Assembly: GCA_030652805.1 (NCBI GenBank)
Contig: JAUSPT010000071.1
Location: 1-49,108, forward strand
Direction: 5' to 3'
From: a bacterium
GTDB taxonomy: Bacteria > JAHJDO01
DNA: 49,108 nucleotides
In this document: positions 8,539 to 16,386 of the stretch, one piece after another
Position numbering within the stretch: position 1 is the stretch's first letter
Layout of the letters: every line of letters begins with the position of its first letter
The notes under the pieces: generated by a model
Told to the model about the DNA's origin: nothing
Databases searched by the model: none
The model's input: the letters and a program-made list of their open reading frames with translations, nothing else
Program-made: the position numbers and the translations under genes

Positions 8539-9159
8539 ATGAGACTTCAGGTAAATCCAACGCGAATGGAGGTGCTAAATCTTAGGCGAAGACTTGCACT
8601 TGCAAGACGTGGGCATAAGCTGCTTAAGGACAAACAGGATGAACTTATGCGCAGATTCATGATATTTCTGGATCATAACAAAGAGCTTCGTAAGAAAGTT
8701 GACGAGGAACTTAAAAAAATCTTTAATCTGTATTTGGGAGTATGTTCCCGGACAAATAAAGAATCATTATACTCTGCAATAAAATACCCTCAGAAGGTAC
8801 CAGAATTTCTTTCATCAAAACTAACAGTTCTCAATATAAAAACACCACACATTGAAATAAGCAAACAAGGGAATCCTTTTTCCTATGGATTTAAAGATTC
8901 CTCTCCAGATCTGGACACTACGTTAAGCATGCTGGATGCGCTTCTTCCTGAAATGTTGAAACTAGCAGAAATAGAAAAGCTCATACATCTGGTAGCAGAT
9001 GAGATAAAGAAAACCAGAAGAAGAGTCAATGCACTAGAATATATCTTAATACCAAATCTAGAAGAAACAATAACCTACATTACAATGAAGCTCAGCGAAC
9101 TTGAGCTTGCAAACATTGTCAGGCTAATGAAGATTAAGGATATTGCGCGGGCAAAATAA
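8539..9159 (+). CDS. ntpD: V/A-type ATPase subunit D
   Basis: Central-stalk (rotor) subunit of V/A-type ATP synthases or ATPases, coupling the catalytic head to the membrane ring. MRLQVNPTRMEVLNLRRRLALARRGHKLLKDKQDELMRR is the highly conserved N-terminal helix, and the C-terminus (RRRVNALEYILIPNLEETITYI) is the second antiparallel coiled-coil helix. The length of 206 aa is normal. No other ATPase subunit is nearby; it sits between aroC and ispD, 4 bp after the former and overlapping the latter (TAATG). The rest of the operon must be elsewhere, or this is a relic placement. Confidence 0.93.
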   Translation: MRLQVNPTRMEVLNLRRRLALARRGHKLLKDKQDELMRRFMIFLDHNKELRKKVDEELKKIFNLYLGVCSRTNKESLYSAIKYPQKVPEFLSSKLTVLNIKTPHIEISKQGNPFSYGFKDSSPDLDTTLSMLDALLPEMLKLAEIEKLIHLVADEIKKTRRRVNALEYILIPNLEETITYITMKLSELELANIVRLMKIKDIARAK

Positions 9160-9845
9160 TGAGAGTATGTGCACTAGTCCCTAATGCCGGGTCTGGGGCA
9201 AGGATGAAAACTGCCCTTCCAAAACAATATCTTGTCTTAGATACCAAACCTGTTCTCATTCATACACTGAACATACTTGATAAGGCGAAATGCATAAATG
9301 AAATCATCCTTATTTCAGATAAAAAATACATAGAAAAGTCGCGTTTACTGATTCAAAAATACAATATCAAAAAAGTTTCAAGAATTGTCTGTGGAGGCAA
9401 AACAAGACAGGAATCAGTTTACAGGGGACTTATGAGTATTAGAAACACGCCTGATATTATACTAATTCATGACGCAGTAAGGCCCTTTATTACTTCTGAG
9501 CTTATTAGTAAATCAATAAAAACTGCTAATAAGCATGGTGCTGCTGTAATAGGGCTTCCTTTGTTTGACACAATAAAACTGGTTAAAGATAATTGTATTG
9601 AAAGAACTGTTGACAGAACCAATTTATGGAGAGTTCAAACTCCTCAGGTATTTAGATACTGTCTTATAAAAACCGCATACCAAAAAGCTAATAAAAACAA
9701 GTTTTCAGGAACGGACGATGCTTCATTAGTGGAACAATTAAATCATTCTGTTAGGATAGTTCAAGGCTCTGAGGGGAATATAAAAATTACAGACCAAAAA
9801 CAATTTAAATTACTTGGAGGGAATTACAAATGCTGGTTGGAATAG
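9159..9845 (+). CDS. ispD: 2-C-methyl-D-erythritol 4-phosphate cytidylyltransferase
   Basis: Third step of the MEP isoprenoid pathway: MEP plus CTP gives CDP-ME. The N-terminal CTP-binding loop reads LVPNAGSGARMKTALPKQYL (family: AGxGxRM...KQ). IILIHDAVRPFIT and RVQTPQVFRY are the other conserved segments, and GTDDASLVE is the 'TDDA' signature near the C-terminus. The length of 228 aa is normal. Its start overlaps the V-ATPase subunit D stop by one base, and its 3' end overlaps ispF by 16 bp, so the genes are translationally linked. Confidence 0.94.
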   Translation: MRVCALVPNAGSGARMKTALPKQYLVLDTKPVLIHTLNILDKAKCINEIILISDKKYIEKSRLLIQKYNIKKVSRIVCGGKTRQESVYRGLMSIRNTPDIILIHDAVRPFITSELISKSIKTANKHGAAVIGLPLFDTIKLVKDNCIERTVDRTNLWRVQTPQVFRYCLIKTAYQKANKNKFSGTDDASLVEQLNHSVRIVQGSEGNIKITDQKQFKLLGGNYKCWLE

Positions 9846-10309
9846 GTTATGATATACACAGATTAGTTATAAACCGTGATCTTATTATAGGTGGAGTGAA
9901 GATTCCTTTTATATTTGGACTAAAAGGCCACTCTGACGGAGATGTTCTGGTTCATGCTATATGCGATGGGATTCTTGGCGCAATAAATAGAGGTGATATT
10001 GGACAACATTTTCCGGATGATGACCCGCTTTTTGATGGCGTCTCCAGTCTTAAATTTCTTGAAGAAATGGACCCTATTCTGCGAATGGAAAACATGGAAA
10101 TCAACAATATTGATACCATTATATTTACAGAAAAGCCCAAGATGGCTCCTTATATTGATGGTATGAAATTGAACATTGCCAAAGCCTTAAATACTAAAAA
10201 GGATAAAATAAGCATAAAAGCTAAAACATATGAACAACTCGGACCAATAGGAGAGGGAAAAGCTGTTGGGGCACAGGCAATCGTTAGTCTGCATGTTAAA
10301 GAACTATGA
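9830..10309 (+). CDS. ispF: 2-C-methyl-D-erythritol 2,4-cyclodiphosphate synthase
   Basis: Fifth MEP-pathway step: CDP-ME 2-phosphate gives MEcPP plus CMP, by a zinc- and divalent-metal-dependent homotrimer. Zinc ligands are in VGIGYDIHRLV and in GHSDGDVLVHAICDGILGA. DIGQHFPDDDP is the conserved metal/substrate loop. The C-terminal cytidine-binding segment KAKTYEQLGPIGEGKAVGAQA departs slightly from the usual 'KATTTE.LG..GR.EGI'. The length of 159 aa is normal. Overlap with ispD by 16 bp is typical of ispDF operons. Confidence 0.95.
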   Translation: MLVGIGYDIHRLVINRDLIIGGVKIPFIFGLKGHSDGDVLVHAICDGILGAINRGDIGQHFPDDDPLFDGVSSLKFLEEMDPILRMENMEINNIDTIIFTEKPKMAPYIDGMKLNIAKALNTKKDKISIKAKTYEQLGPIGEGKAVGAQAIVSLHVKEL

Positions 10310-11988
10310 ATAATAGAGAAATTGCCGAAATATTCCATTCTATAGCCGATATTCTGGAGATTAAGGCTGGAAATCCATTTAGGATAAGGGCTTATAGAAG
10401 AGCTGCGCAGGTAATCGAAGAACTATCTCAATCTATTAAAGATATCTGTACTAATGGCAAGCTGCCAAACATACCGGGCATTGGAGAGGGAATTGCTGGA
10501 AAAATATCAGAGCTTATACAAACAGGAAAACTTAAAGAATATGAGACAATTAAGAAAAGTGTGCCTTCTGGATTACTGGAGATTTTGAACATATCAAGTG
10601 TTGGTCCTAAAACAGTTGCTTTTATCTACAAAGAATTAGGTATAACAAGTGTTGAAGGACTTGAGAAAGCAGCCAAAGATCATAGACTGGCAAAGTTTCC
10701 AGGTATGGGAGAAAAAAAGGAAGAAAATATTATCCGTGGAATTAAAATCTTACGGGAGACTAAGGAAAGAATTCCCATATATGAGGCAGAGATAATTGCG
10801 CAGGAGATAATTAGCCAGCTTAAAAAGCTAAGAGCTATAGATAAAATCAGTATCGCAGGCAGCTTACGCAGACGGCGGGAGACAATAGGAGACATTGATA
10901 TACTGGTCGCATCGGATAAGCCGGATCAAGTAATGGATGCTTTTACAACATTGCCTCAGGTTAAGCAAATACTGGCAAAAGGAAGCACGCGTTCAAGTGT
11001 TAGAATTGAGGGTGGAAGACAGGTAGATATACGAGTTGTCGAAACAGATTCCTTTGGTGCAGCACTTCATTATTTCACAGGGTCAAAGGCTCACAACATA
11101 AGAATAAGAGAATTAGGTATTAAAAAGGGGCTTAAAATTAATGAATATGGTGTTTTTAAACGTGCTTTGCTAGAAGAGAAGAAAATCGCTGGAAGAGAGG
11201 AGATTGATGTCTTTAAAAGTATTGGTATGCCTTATATCTGTCCTGAAATAAGAGAGGATCGCGGAGAAATTGAGGCAGGACTTTCGGGCACACTCCCAAA
11301 ATTAATAGAAATTAGTAACTTAAGAGGGGATTTACATATTCACTCAAACTGGAGTGATGGAATAAATTCTATAGAAGAAATGGTAGAAGCTGCAATAAAA
11401 AGAGAATATAAATACATAGCAATATGTGACCATTCCAAAAGCCTGAAAGTTGCAGGAGGATTAGATGAGGGGCAACTTATAGAAAGACAGAAAGAAATTG
11501 ATAAGTTGAATAATAAATACAAGAAATTTAGAATATTATCAGGTATTGAACTGGAGATACGTATTAATGGAGAACTTGATTTCAGCGATGATATATTGGA
11601 AAGCCTGGATGTTGTAATTGGCGCAATACATACTGGTTTTTCTCAGAATGAAAGTGTTAATACAGCCAGAATTATAAAAGCTATGGAAAACAGAAATATT
11701 GATATTATTGCACATCCTACAGGCCGCTTACTTGGGAAAAGAGAAGCGTATAAAATAGATATCCCCGCTATTATCAAAGCAGCAGCAGATACAGGAACTG
11801 CGCTTGAAATAAATGCCTTTCCTGAACGCCTAGATCTAGCTGATGTCTATCTTCAAGAAGCAAAAGAAAAAGGCGCTAAATTCGCAATTAATACAGATGC
11901 TCATAGTATTTCACAACTAGATTTTGCCAAATTTGGTATTGGAGTCGCCAGACGCGGCTGGCTCGAAAAACAAGACGTTATAAATTGA
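10306..11988 (+). CDS. polX: DNA polymerase/3'-5' exonuclease PolX, 3' end clipped by IS
   Basis: Family-X gap-filling DNA polymerase with a PHP nuclease domain, used in base-excision and gap repair. Residues ~1-80 are the 8-kDa/HhH region (NPFRIRAYRRAAQVIEEL, LPNIPGIGEGIAGKI). The nucleotidyltransferase motif GSLRRRRETIGDIDILV lies near residue 185. The PHP domain begins LRGDLHIHSNWSDGI (about residue 343), with further metal ligands in ICDHSKSL, EINAFP and NTDAH. The start overlaps ispF (ATGA). The stop TGA at 11986-11988 is made by the inserted IS: 'aa' of the target plus 'GA' of the IS end. The original last 14 codons lie beyond the element. The loss touches only the C-terminal tail, so activity may remain. 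Confidence 0.93.
   Translation: MNNREIAEIFHSIADILEIKAGNPFRIRAYRRAAQVIEELSQSIKDICTNGKLPNIPGIGEGIAGKISELIQTGKLKEYETIKKSVPSGLLEILNISSVGPKTVAFIYKELGITSVEGLEKAAKDHRLAKFPGMGEKKEENIIRGIKILRETKERIPIYEAEIIAQEIISQLKKLRAIDKISIAGSLRRRRETIGDIDILVASDKPDQVMDAFTTLPQVKQILAKGSTRSSVRIEGGRQVDIRVVETDSFGAALHYFTGSKAHNIRIRELGIKKGLKINEYGVFKRALLEEKKIAGREEIDVFKSIGMPYICPEIREDRGEIEAGLSGTLPKLIEISNLRGDLHIHSNWSDGINSIEEMVEAAIKREYKYIAICDHSKSLKVAGGLDEGQLIERQKEIDKLNNKYKKFRILSGIELEIRINGELDFSDDILESLDVVIGAIHTGFSQNESVNTARIIKAMENRNIDIIAHPTGRLLGKREAYKIDIPAIIKAAADTGTALEINAFPERLDLADVYLQEAKEKGAKFAINTDAHSISQLDFAKFGIGVARRGWLEKQDVIN
11982..11986. repeat. Target-site duplication AAATT (left copy)
   Basis: AAATT at 11982-11986 is repeated at 13526-13530, directly flanking the terminal inverted repeats of the insertion sequence. 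Removing the IS plus one copy restores an open polX frame, which supports a 5-bp duplication. A 4-bp AATT reading is also possible. Confidence 0.8.
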
Positions 11989-12046
11989 GCCCGTTCAACG
12001 TTATAACATGTTAATACGCAAGGGGTTAGAGATGGTGATTTTAGAG

Positions 12047-12152
12047 AGTAACCCAAAAATTCTCTCAAAACGGCGTTTTTTTGGCGTTATCGAGGTGAGA
12101 GATCGAAAAAGTAACCCAATTTTTTACACTCAAGATGGCGAAAGTAACCCAA
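12047..12152 (+). repeat. Three copies of AGTAACCCAA in IS leader
   Basis: The decamer AGTAACCCAA occurs at 12047-12056, 12110-12119 and 12143-12152, all in direct orientation, between the left IS end and the transposase. It could be transposase or host-factor binding sites. In one frame it makes a short ORF (12008-12190) with repeated SNP tripeptides; I do not think that ORF is a real gene. Confidence 0.6.
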
Positions 12153-12281
12153 CATTTTGGAAGGTCGTTAAAACCCATGAAATCTCATAACACTATGATA
12201 TTTTTATTGTTGTGGTGTATGGGGTGTGTTCTGTATGCTCCTGAAATATTGAACGCCAATATTGAACAGGAGGTACAAAGT

Positions 12282-13511
12282 ATGACGCGTAAATACACAC
12301 TACAAGAGATGGAATTTCTGGAGTACTTTCGTAGCATCGACAAACATACTATTGGAGAAATCCTTTCCGAATATCACTCGACTGGACCCACAGGCTACTC
12401 AAGCTCTTTGGTACTCTCGCGTATCTTGAAGGTTAAAGAGAGGATCTCTTCTGATAGAGAACTCACAGAAAAGTTAGCTAAGAATCCAATCTATCGTGAT
12501 GCTGTTGGGATAAACTCTAATGAGATCCCTGCGCATAATACCTTCAACACCCTTCGCCATCGACTGGGAACTGAAGGATTTTTACGTATTCATCGACACT
12601 TTGTTTTTCAGGCATATAAGACTGGCTTACTTACTCCACCGCTGAAGAATCTTCCGGAGATGCTCGGAGACAAGATCATTCTCATTGGAGACTCAACTTT
12701 TCTCTTAGCGGTTGCATCCACCAAAGGAGAAAAAGATAAAGAAGGCAACTGGCTTTTTACTGACGAGAGCATTGCTTTTGGGAGACCGCACCACAAGCAC
12801 AAATATCCTGTTGGGCATCGGGCTCACACAGTTATGTCCGTCAGTGGGATTCCCATCGTGAGTTTGCTTGCTCCAGCTAATGAAAGCGATGAGACTTATA
12901 TCATGCCTGTTTTGTGGGAAGCTGTCACTCGATACCCAGAGTTTCCTTTTGGTTGTGTCATCCTTGATTCTGGATATGACTCGGAGGATTTACATCGAGA
13001 CATCTATACGGAGTTTCATCTCCTGCCGATAATCATCCGTAAACCTTCTATGAAGTATGGTCGTGGCTTCAGCACTGAGGGAACACCACTGTGTCCCTTT
13101 GGGTATCCGACTCGACGTAAAGGAATCGAATACAATCATCAACGCACCAAGTTTGCATGTTACCATATCTGTAAGAAAGATTCACAGCGGTTAATCTTCA
13201 AGTGCCCATACGAAGATTCTAAAAGCCGTTTCGGCTGGATGACACGTACACGTTTCAAAGATAGCTATCGTAAGCAAGGACCCGCTGTTCCTGGATCAAG
13301 GGCGTATAAAAGACTCAAACCACTTCGTACTGGTATTGAACGTTATTATGGGTTGGCCAAAGAAAACCGCTACAGGATGGAGAGTAGCAATACTTACATG
13401 GGGCATGACAATGTGCTTATCCACGTCATCGAGCATGACATCGTCTTAACTCTGGATATCATCTTTCAGCACGCTCGAACTGGAAAGCGTAGCGACGTAA
13501 TTGAGGTGTAA
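12282..13511 (+). CDS. IS transposase (DDE, IS4/IS5/IS1182-like)
   Basis: Catalyses cut-and-paste type transposition of the surrounding element. Candidate catalytic residues are Asp in ILIGDSTFLL, Asp in VILDSGYDSEDL and Glu in RTGIERYYGLAKENR, the last matching the 'RxxIERxF/YxxxK' box of IS5/IS1182-type enzymes. The N-terminal ~120 residues are helical (DUF772-like) and would bind DNA. RBS CAGGAGG at 12267-12273 decides the start at 12282; an earlier in-frame ATG at 12135 would add 49 residues without an RBS. The frame is intact (409 aa), so the element may still be active. G+C is higher than in flanking genes, consistent with acquisition. Confidence 0.88.
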   Translation: MTRKYTLQEMEFLEYFRSIDKHTIGEILSEYHSTGPTGYSSSLVLSRILKVKERISSDRELTEKLAKNPIYRDAVGINSNEIPAHNTFNTLRHRLGTEGFLRIHRHFVFQAYKTGLLTPPLKNLPEMLGDKIILIGDSTFLLAVASTKGEKDKEGNWLFTDESIAFGRPHHKHKYPVGHRAHTVMSVSGIPIVSLLAPANESDETYIMPVLWEAVTRYPEFPFGCVILDSGYDSEDLHRDIYTEFHLLPIIIRKPSMKYGRGFSTEGTPLCPFGYPTRRKGIEYNHQRTKFACYHICKKDSQRLIFKCPYEDSKSRFGWMTRTRFKDSYRKQGPAVPGSRAYKRLKPLRTGIERYYGLAKENRYRMESSNTYMGHDNVLIHVIEHDIVLTLDIIFQHARTGKRSDVIEV

Positions 13512-13525
13512 TATTGAACAGGCTC

Positions 13526-13574
13526 AAATTGTCTTAATATAGATGAATTGCAAAAATTCTTAGGAGTTTTTTAG
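13526..13574 (+). pseudogene. polX: Detached 3' end of polX
   Basis: After the right copy of the target duplication, the sequence continues the interrupted polX frame. Joining ...GAC GTT ATA AA (left) to T TGT CTT AAT... (right) gives DVIN then CLNIDELQKFLGVF and a TAG at 13572-13574. This matches the usual PolX ending 'DVLN..P.EELL.FL'. The native stop would overlap the convergent purE gene by about 15 bp. Confidence 0.85.
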
Positions 13575-14057
13575 TTTCTTATTATCCTTCTCAACTTTAT
13601 CAGCAAGCTCTTTTCTATACTCTTTAAGCTTTTTTGTAATAGAAGGATTTTTTAAAGCTAATATTTCCGCAGCCAGTATGCCTGCATTCTTTGCTCCGCT
13701 CTTGCCAATAGCCATAGTAGCAACTGGAATTCCACCTGGCATTTGCACTGTTGAATACAGAGCATCTACGCCTTTTAACTCAGAAGACGGGATTGGAACT
13801 CCAATTACAGGAAGAAGTGTATGAGAAGCTAGAACTCCGCCGAGATGCGCTGCTGCGCCTGCTCCCGCTATTATTATTTCCAGTCCATTCTTTGCAGCAT
13901 TTTTAGCGTACTCTGCCGCTTTAGCAGGAGTACGATGCGCAGAACATATTGTTAATTCATATTGAATATCAAAAAAATCCAATATTTTACATGTCTCCAT
14001 TATATACTCTCTATCTGAGATACTTCCAATTACAATTCCCACTTGTGCTTTAGCCAT
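13560..14057 (-). CDS. purE: N5-carboxyaminoimidazole ribonucleotide mutase
   Basis: Purine biosynthesis: rearranges N5-CAIR to CAIR (class I PurE) in the cytosol. The nucleotide/phosphate loop is VIGSISDREYIMETC, the active-site His is in ICSAHRTPAKAAEYA, and AGAGAAAHLGGVLASHTLLPVIGVP carries the second conserved block. VDALYSTVQMPGGIPVATMAIG is also diagnostic. It has 165 aa, with a Lys-rich C-terminal tail overlapping the former polX end. It lies 15 bp downstream of purD and is surely co-transcribed. The enzyme class (I or II) is judged only from the overall match; PurK is not in the window. Confidence 0.93.
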   Translation of the reverse strand: MAKAQVGIVIGSISDREYIMETCKILDFFDIQYELTICSAHRTPAKAAEYAKNAAKNGLEIIIAGAGAAAHLGGVLASHTLLPVIGVPIPSSELKGVDALYSTVQMPGGIPVATMAIGKSGAKNAGILAAEILALKNPSITKKLKEYRKELADKVEKDNKKLKNS

Positions 14058-14072
14058 GTTTTGTCCCCTTTC

Positions 14073-15347
14073 TTATAAATATTTCAGTGCCTTATCTGCA
14101 ATATCACTCCTAAAATACATCTTGTTAAAATGTATTTCTCCAACTGCTTTATACGCCTTATCAATAGCCTGTTCAATATTAGCACCAAGAGCTGTTACAC
14201 CAAGAACTCTTCCGCCAGAGGTTGCAATATCTACTCCTGCTAAGACTGTGCCTGCGTGAAATACAACTACATCCTGTAATTCCTCAGCTTGTTTAATTCC
14301 TATTATTTTTTCTCCCTTCTTATATGGACCCGGATAACCTCCAGATGCTATCACAACACATACTGCCGTCTCATTTCTCCACTCAATACTCGCTTCATTC
14401 AGCTTTCCATCTATACAGGATTCCATAATATCAATTAAGTCTGTTTTTAGTCTTGGTAGTATTACCTGGGTCTCAGGATCTCCGAATCTCACATTAAACT
14501 CAAGGACTTTCAGTCCACTCTCTGTAATCATAAGACCTGCGTAAAGAACGCCTTTATATGACATTCCTTTTTTTTCCATCTTATTTATTATGGGTTGAAA
14601 GACCTGCGAGGATATCGTCTTCATCATATCTTCATTAATAACCGGAGCAGGGGAATATGCTCCCATTCCTCCTGTGTTTGGCCCCTTATCTCCGTCATAG
14701 ATTGCTTTATGATCCTGAGACGCGACCATTGGTATAAAACTCTCTCCATCACAGAATGCAAGTATTGATGCCTCTTCTCCAACTAAGCATTCCTCAATCA
14801 TAATTTTATCTCCAGCTTTCCCAAATGCCCTTTTAACCATTATCAGTTCAACCGCTTCTAATGCTTCTTCTTTTGTTTTTGCAACAATCACGCCTTTCCC
14901 AGCAGCAAGTCCGTCAGCTTTTACGACAATGGGAACAGGTTGCGATTTTATGTACTGTGCGGCTCTATCTGAATCCTCAAATACTTCGCACTTACCTGTT
15001 GGCACTCCTGCTTCAAGCATTATCTCCTTTGCAAAGATCTTACTTCCTTCAAGCTGAGAAGCACCCTTTGACGGACCAAAGACTCTTAAATTTCTTTTTT
15101 CAAATTCATCAACTATCCCCTTTGTAAGGGATGCTTCAGGACCAACCACAGTTAAATCGATTTCCTTCTCTTCTGCAAAACGGATAAGTTCAGAAATATT
15201 CTCAGCTTTTATTGGAACACATTCTGCTTTCTGACTGATACCAGCATTTCCCGGAGCACAATAGATTTTAGAAACTCTTAGACTCTGAGCAATCTTCCAG
15301 ACAAGTGCATGCTCACGTCCACCACTTCCAATAACCAGAACCTTCAT
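14073..15347 (-). CDS. purD: Phosphoribosylamine-glycine ligase
   Basis: Second step of purine synthesis: phosphoribosylamine plus glycine plus ATP gives GAR. MKVLVIGSGGREHALVWKI is the standard PurD start. The ATP-grasp domain is seen in PIVVKADGLAAGKGVIVAKT (about residues 134-153), IMIEECLVGEEASILAFCDG and FNVRFGDPETQVILPRL (about residue 282). The length of 424 aa is normal. A well-formed promoter lies just upstream (15373-15401). purE follows, giving a two-gene pur operon; the other purine genes are elsewhere except purH at 31134. Confidence 0.95.
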   Translation of the reverse strand: MKVLVIGSGGREHALVWKIAQSLRVSKIYCAPGNAGISQKAECVPIKAENISELIRFAEEKEIDLTVVGPEASLTKGIVDEFEKRNLRVFGPSKGASQLEGSKIFAKEIMLEAGVPTGKCEVFEDSDRAAQYIKSQPVPIVVKADGLAAGKGVIVAKTKEEALEAVELIMVKRAFGKAGDKIMIEECLVGEEASILAFCDGESFIPMVASQDHKAIYDGDKGPNTGGMGAYSPAPVINEDMMKTISSQVFQPIINKMEKKGMSYKGVLYAGLMITESGLKVLEFNVRFGDPETQVILPRLKTDLIDIMESCIDGKLNEASIEWRNETAVCVVIASGGYPGPYKKGEKIIGIKQAEELQDVVVFHAGTVLAGVDIATSGGRVLGVTALGANIEQAIDKAYKAVGEIHFNKMYFRSDIADKALKYL

Positions 15348-15372
15348 AAAAAACTCCCTATTTTATAAATTC

Positions 15373-15401
15373 ATTATAAAGCAAGCTCTACTCAAAATCA
15401 A
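15373..15401 (-). promoter_or_regulatory. sigma70 promoter for purD-purE
   Basis: On the minus strand, TTGATT (15401-15396), 17 bp, then an exact TATAAT (15378-15373). Transcription would begin near 15366, about 20 bp ahead of the purD start. The -35 box ends two bases from the -35 box of the opposing tRNA promoter. Confidence 0.75.
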
Positions 15402-15403
15402 AC

Positions 15404-15432
15404 TTGACAGGATTTTTCATCTTCCCTATAAT
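15404..15432 (+). promoter_or_regulatory. Consensus sigma70 promoter for tRNA-Met
   Basis: A perfect TTGACA (15404-15409) and a perfect TATAAT (15427-15432) are separated by exactly 17 bp, the consensus. The predicted start near 15439 is about 20 bp before the tRNA. This is the best promoter in the window and suits a stable-RNA gene. Confidence 0.88.
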
Positions 15433-15453
15433 CGTAAATGCTCTGTGAACGGT

Positions 15454-15531
<78 letters not shown>

Positions 15532-15540
15532 CAAATGCAG

Positions 15541-16386
15541 TTAATATTCCTTAGGCAAATCATTTAATTCAGCCAGAGAGAAGATAGGGCCATCTTTACA
15601 GACGTATTTATTGCCTATATTACATCTGCCGCACTTTCCTATACCGCACTTCATTCTCATTTCAAGTGAGTTTAATATATTCTCAGGAGAGAATCCTAAT
15701 TCTACAAGCTTTGGAATAGTAAATTTTATCATTACAGGCGGTCCGCATATTATTGCCACTGCCCCCTGAGCAGAGGGGGCGACTTCTCCCACAACAGTTG
15801 GGACAAACCCTTCTCTTCCCTTCCAGCCTTTATCTCCTTTATCAACGGTAACGTATAATTTTACATCATCTCTTTCAGCCCATTCTTCCAGCTCTTTTTT
15901 ATAAATTAGGTCGTCTGGACTCCTTGCCCCATAGATAACTGTAATATTTTTGAACTTGTTTCTGTTATTGTGATGAATCATATATGTAGTTAAGGAACGC
16001 AGGGTTGTAAAAGCAAAACCGCCTCCTATAACCACGACACTTTTACCTATAATATTTTTTGACTGAAAACTATTGCCAAAAGGGCCGCGAATCCCGACTT
16101 CATCTCCTGTAAATAAGTTGTGAAGAGCGTTTGTCACCACTCCCTTTTCATACCACTTAACAGTGAACTTTAAAATCCCCTTCTCTGTTGGAGATGATGC
16201 TATTCCTATTGGCGCTTCTCCAGCGCCTAAAACAGAAATTTCTGCAAACTGGCCTGGTAAATATGAGAAAATTTTCTCATCTTCCTTGTTTAGAAATGCA
16301 AGCTCAAATGTTTTAATATCCTTAGCTGTCGTTTCATTCGTTATTCTTTTAATTATCATAGGTATAGGCAAATAGGGATTATTCAT
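15541..16386 (-). CDS. FlxA/HydG-like FAD-NAD(P)H oxidoreductase subunit
   Basis: Flavoprotein of the ferredoxin-NADP reductase family, like sulfhydrogenase gamma (HydG), AsrB or FlxA, passing electrons between NAD(P)H and Fe-S partners. The FAD-binding barrel is about residues 10-105, with YLPGQFAEISVLG and APIGIASSP taking the place of the 'RxYS' motif. NAD(P) binding follows at VVVIGGGFAFTTLRSL and AIICGPPVMIKFT. The C-terminus has a cysteine cluster CGIGKCGRCNIGNKYVC for a [2Fe-2S] centre, as in PyrK/HydG. It is the last gene of the minus-strand array, its start overlapping the FlxB-like stop (ATGA). It is probably the entry point of NAD(P)H electrons to the HdrA complex. Confidence 0.82.
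   Translation of the reverse strand: MNNPYLPIPMIIKRITNETTAKDIKTFELAFLNKEDEKIFSYLPGQFAEISVLGAGEAPIGIASSPTEKGILKFTVKWYEKGVVTNALHNLFTGDEVGIRGPFGNSFQSKNIIGKSVVVIGGGFAFTTLRSLTTYMIHHNNRNKFKNITVIYGARSPDDLIYKKELEEWAERDDVKLYVTVDKGDKGWKGREGFVPTVVGEVAPSAQGAVAIICGPPVMIKFTIPKLVELGFSPENILNSLEMRMKCGIGKCGRCNIGNKYVCKDGPIFSLAELNDLPKEY

Larger units (their letters stand above)
11987..13525 (+). mobile_element. Insertion sequence, 1539 bp, DDE transposase
   Basis: The ends are GAGCCCGTTCAA (11987-11998) and TTGAACAGGCTC (13514-13525), inverted repeats with 11/12 identity, flanked by AAATT duplications. The single long gene is the transposase at 12282-13511. A leader of about 295 bp precedes it and contains a TCTCTCA/TGAGAGA hairpin (12061-12102), a thrice-repeated decamer and an internal copy of the right end (AATATTGAACAGG at 12258-12270 and 13510-13522). 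The features fit the IS4/IS5/IS1182 superfamily, but the family cannot be fixed without a database search. Confidence 0.9.

Noticed and set aside
12008-12190. 60-aa ORF with repeated SNP tripeptides in the IS leader
   Set aside because: It arises from the three AGTAACCCAA repeats, has no good RBS and no family resemblance.
12135-12281. N-terminal extension of the transposase (49 residues)
   Set aside because: CAGGAGG at 12267 is correctly spaced for ATG 12282, and the extension spans leader repeats.
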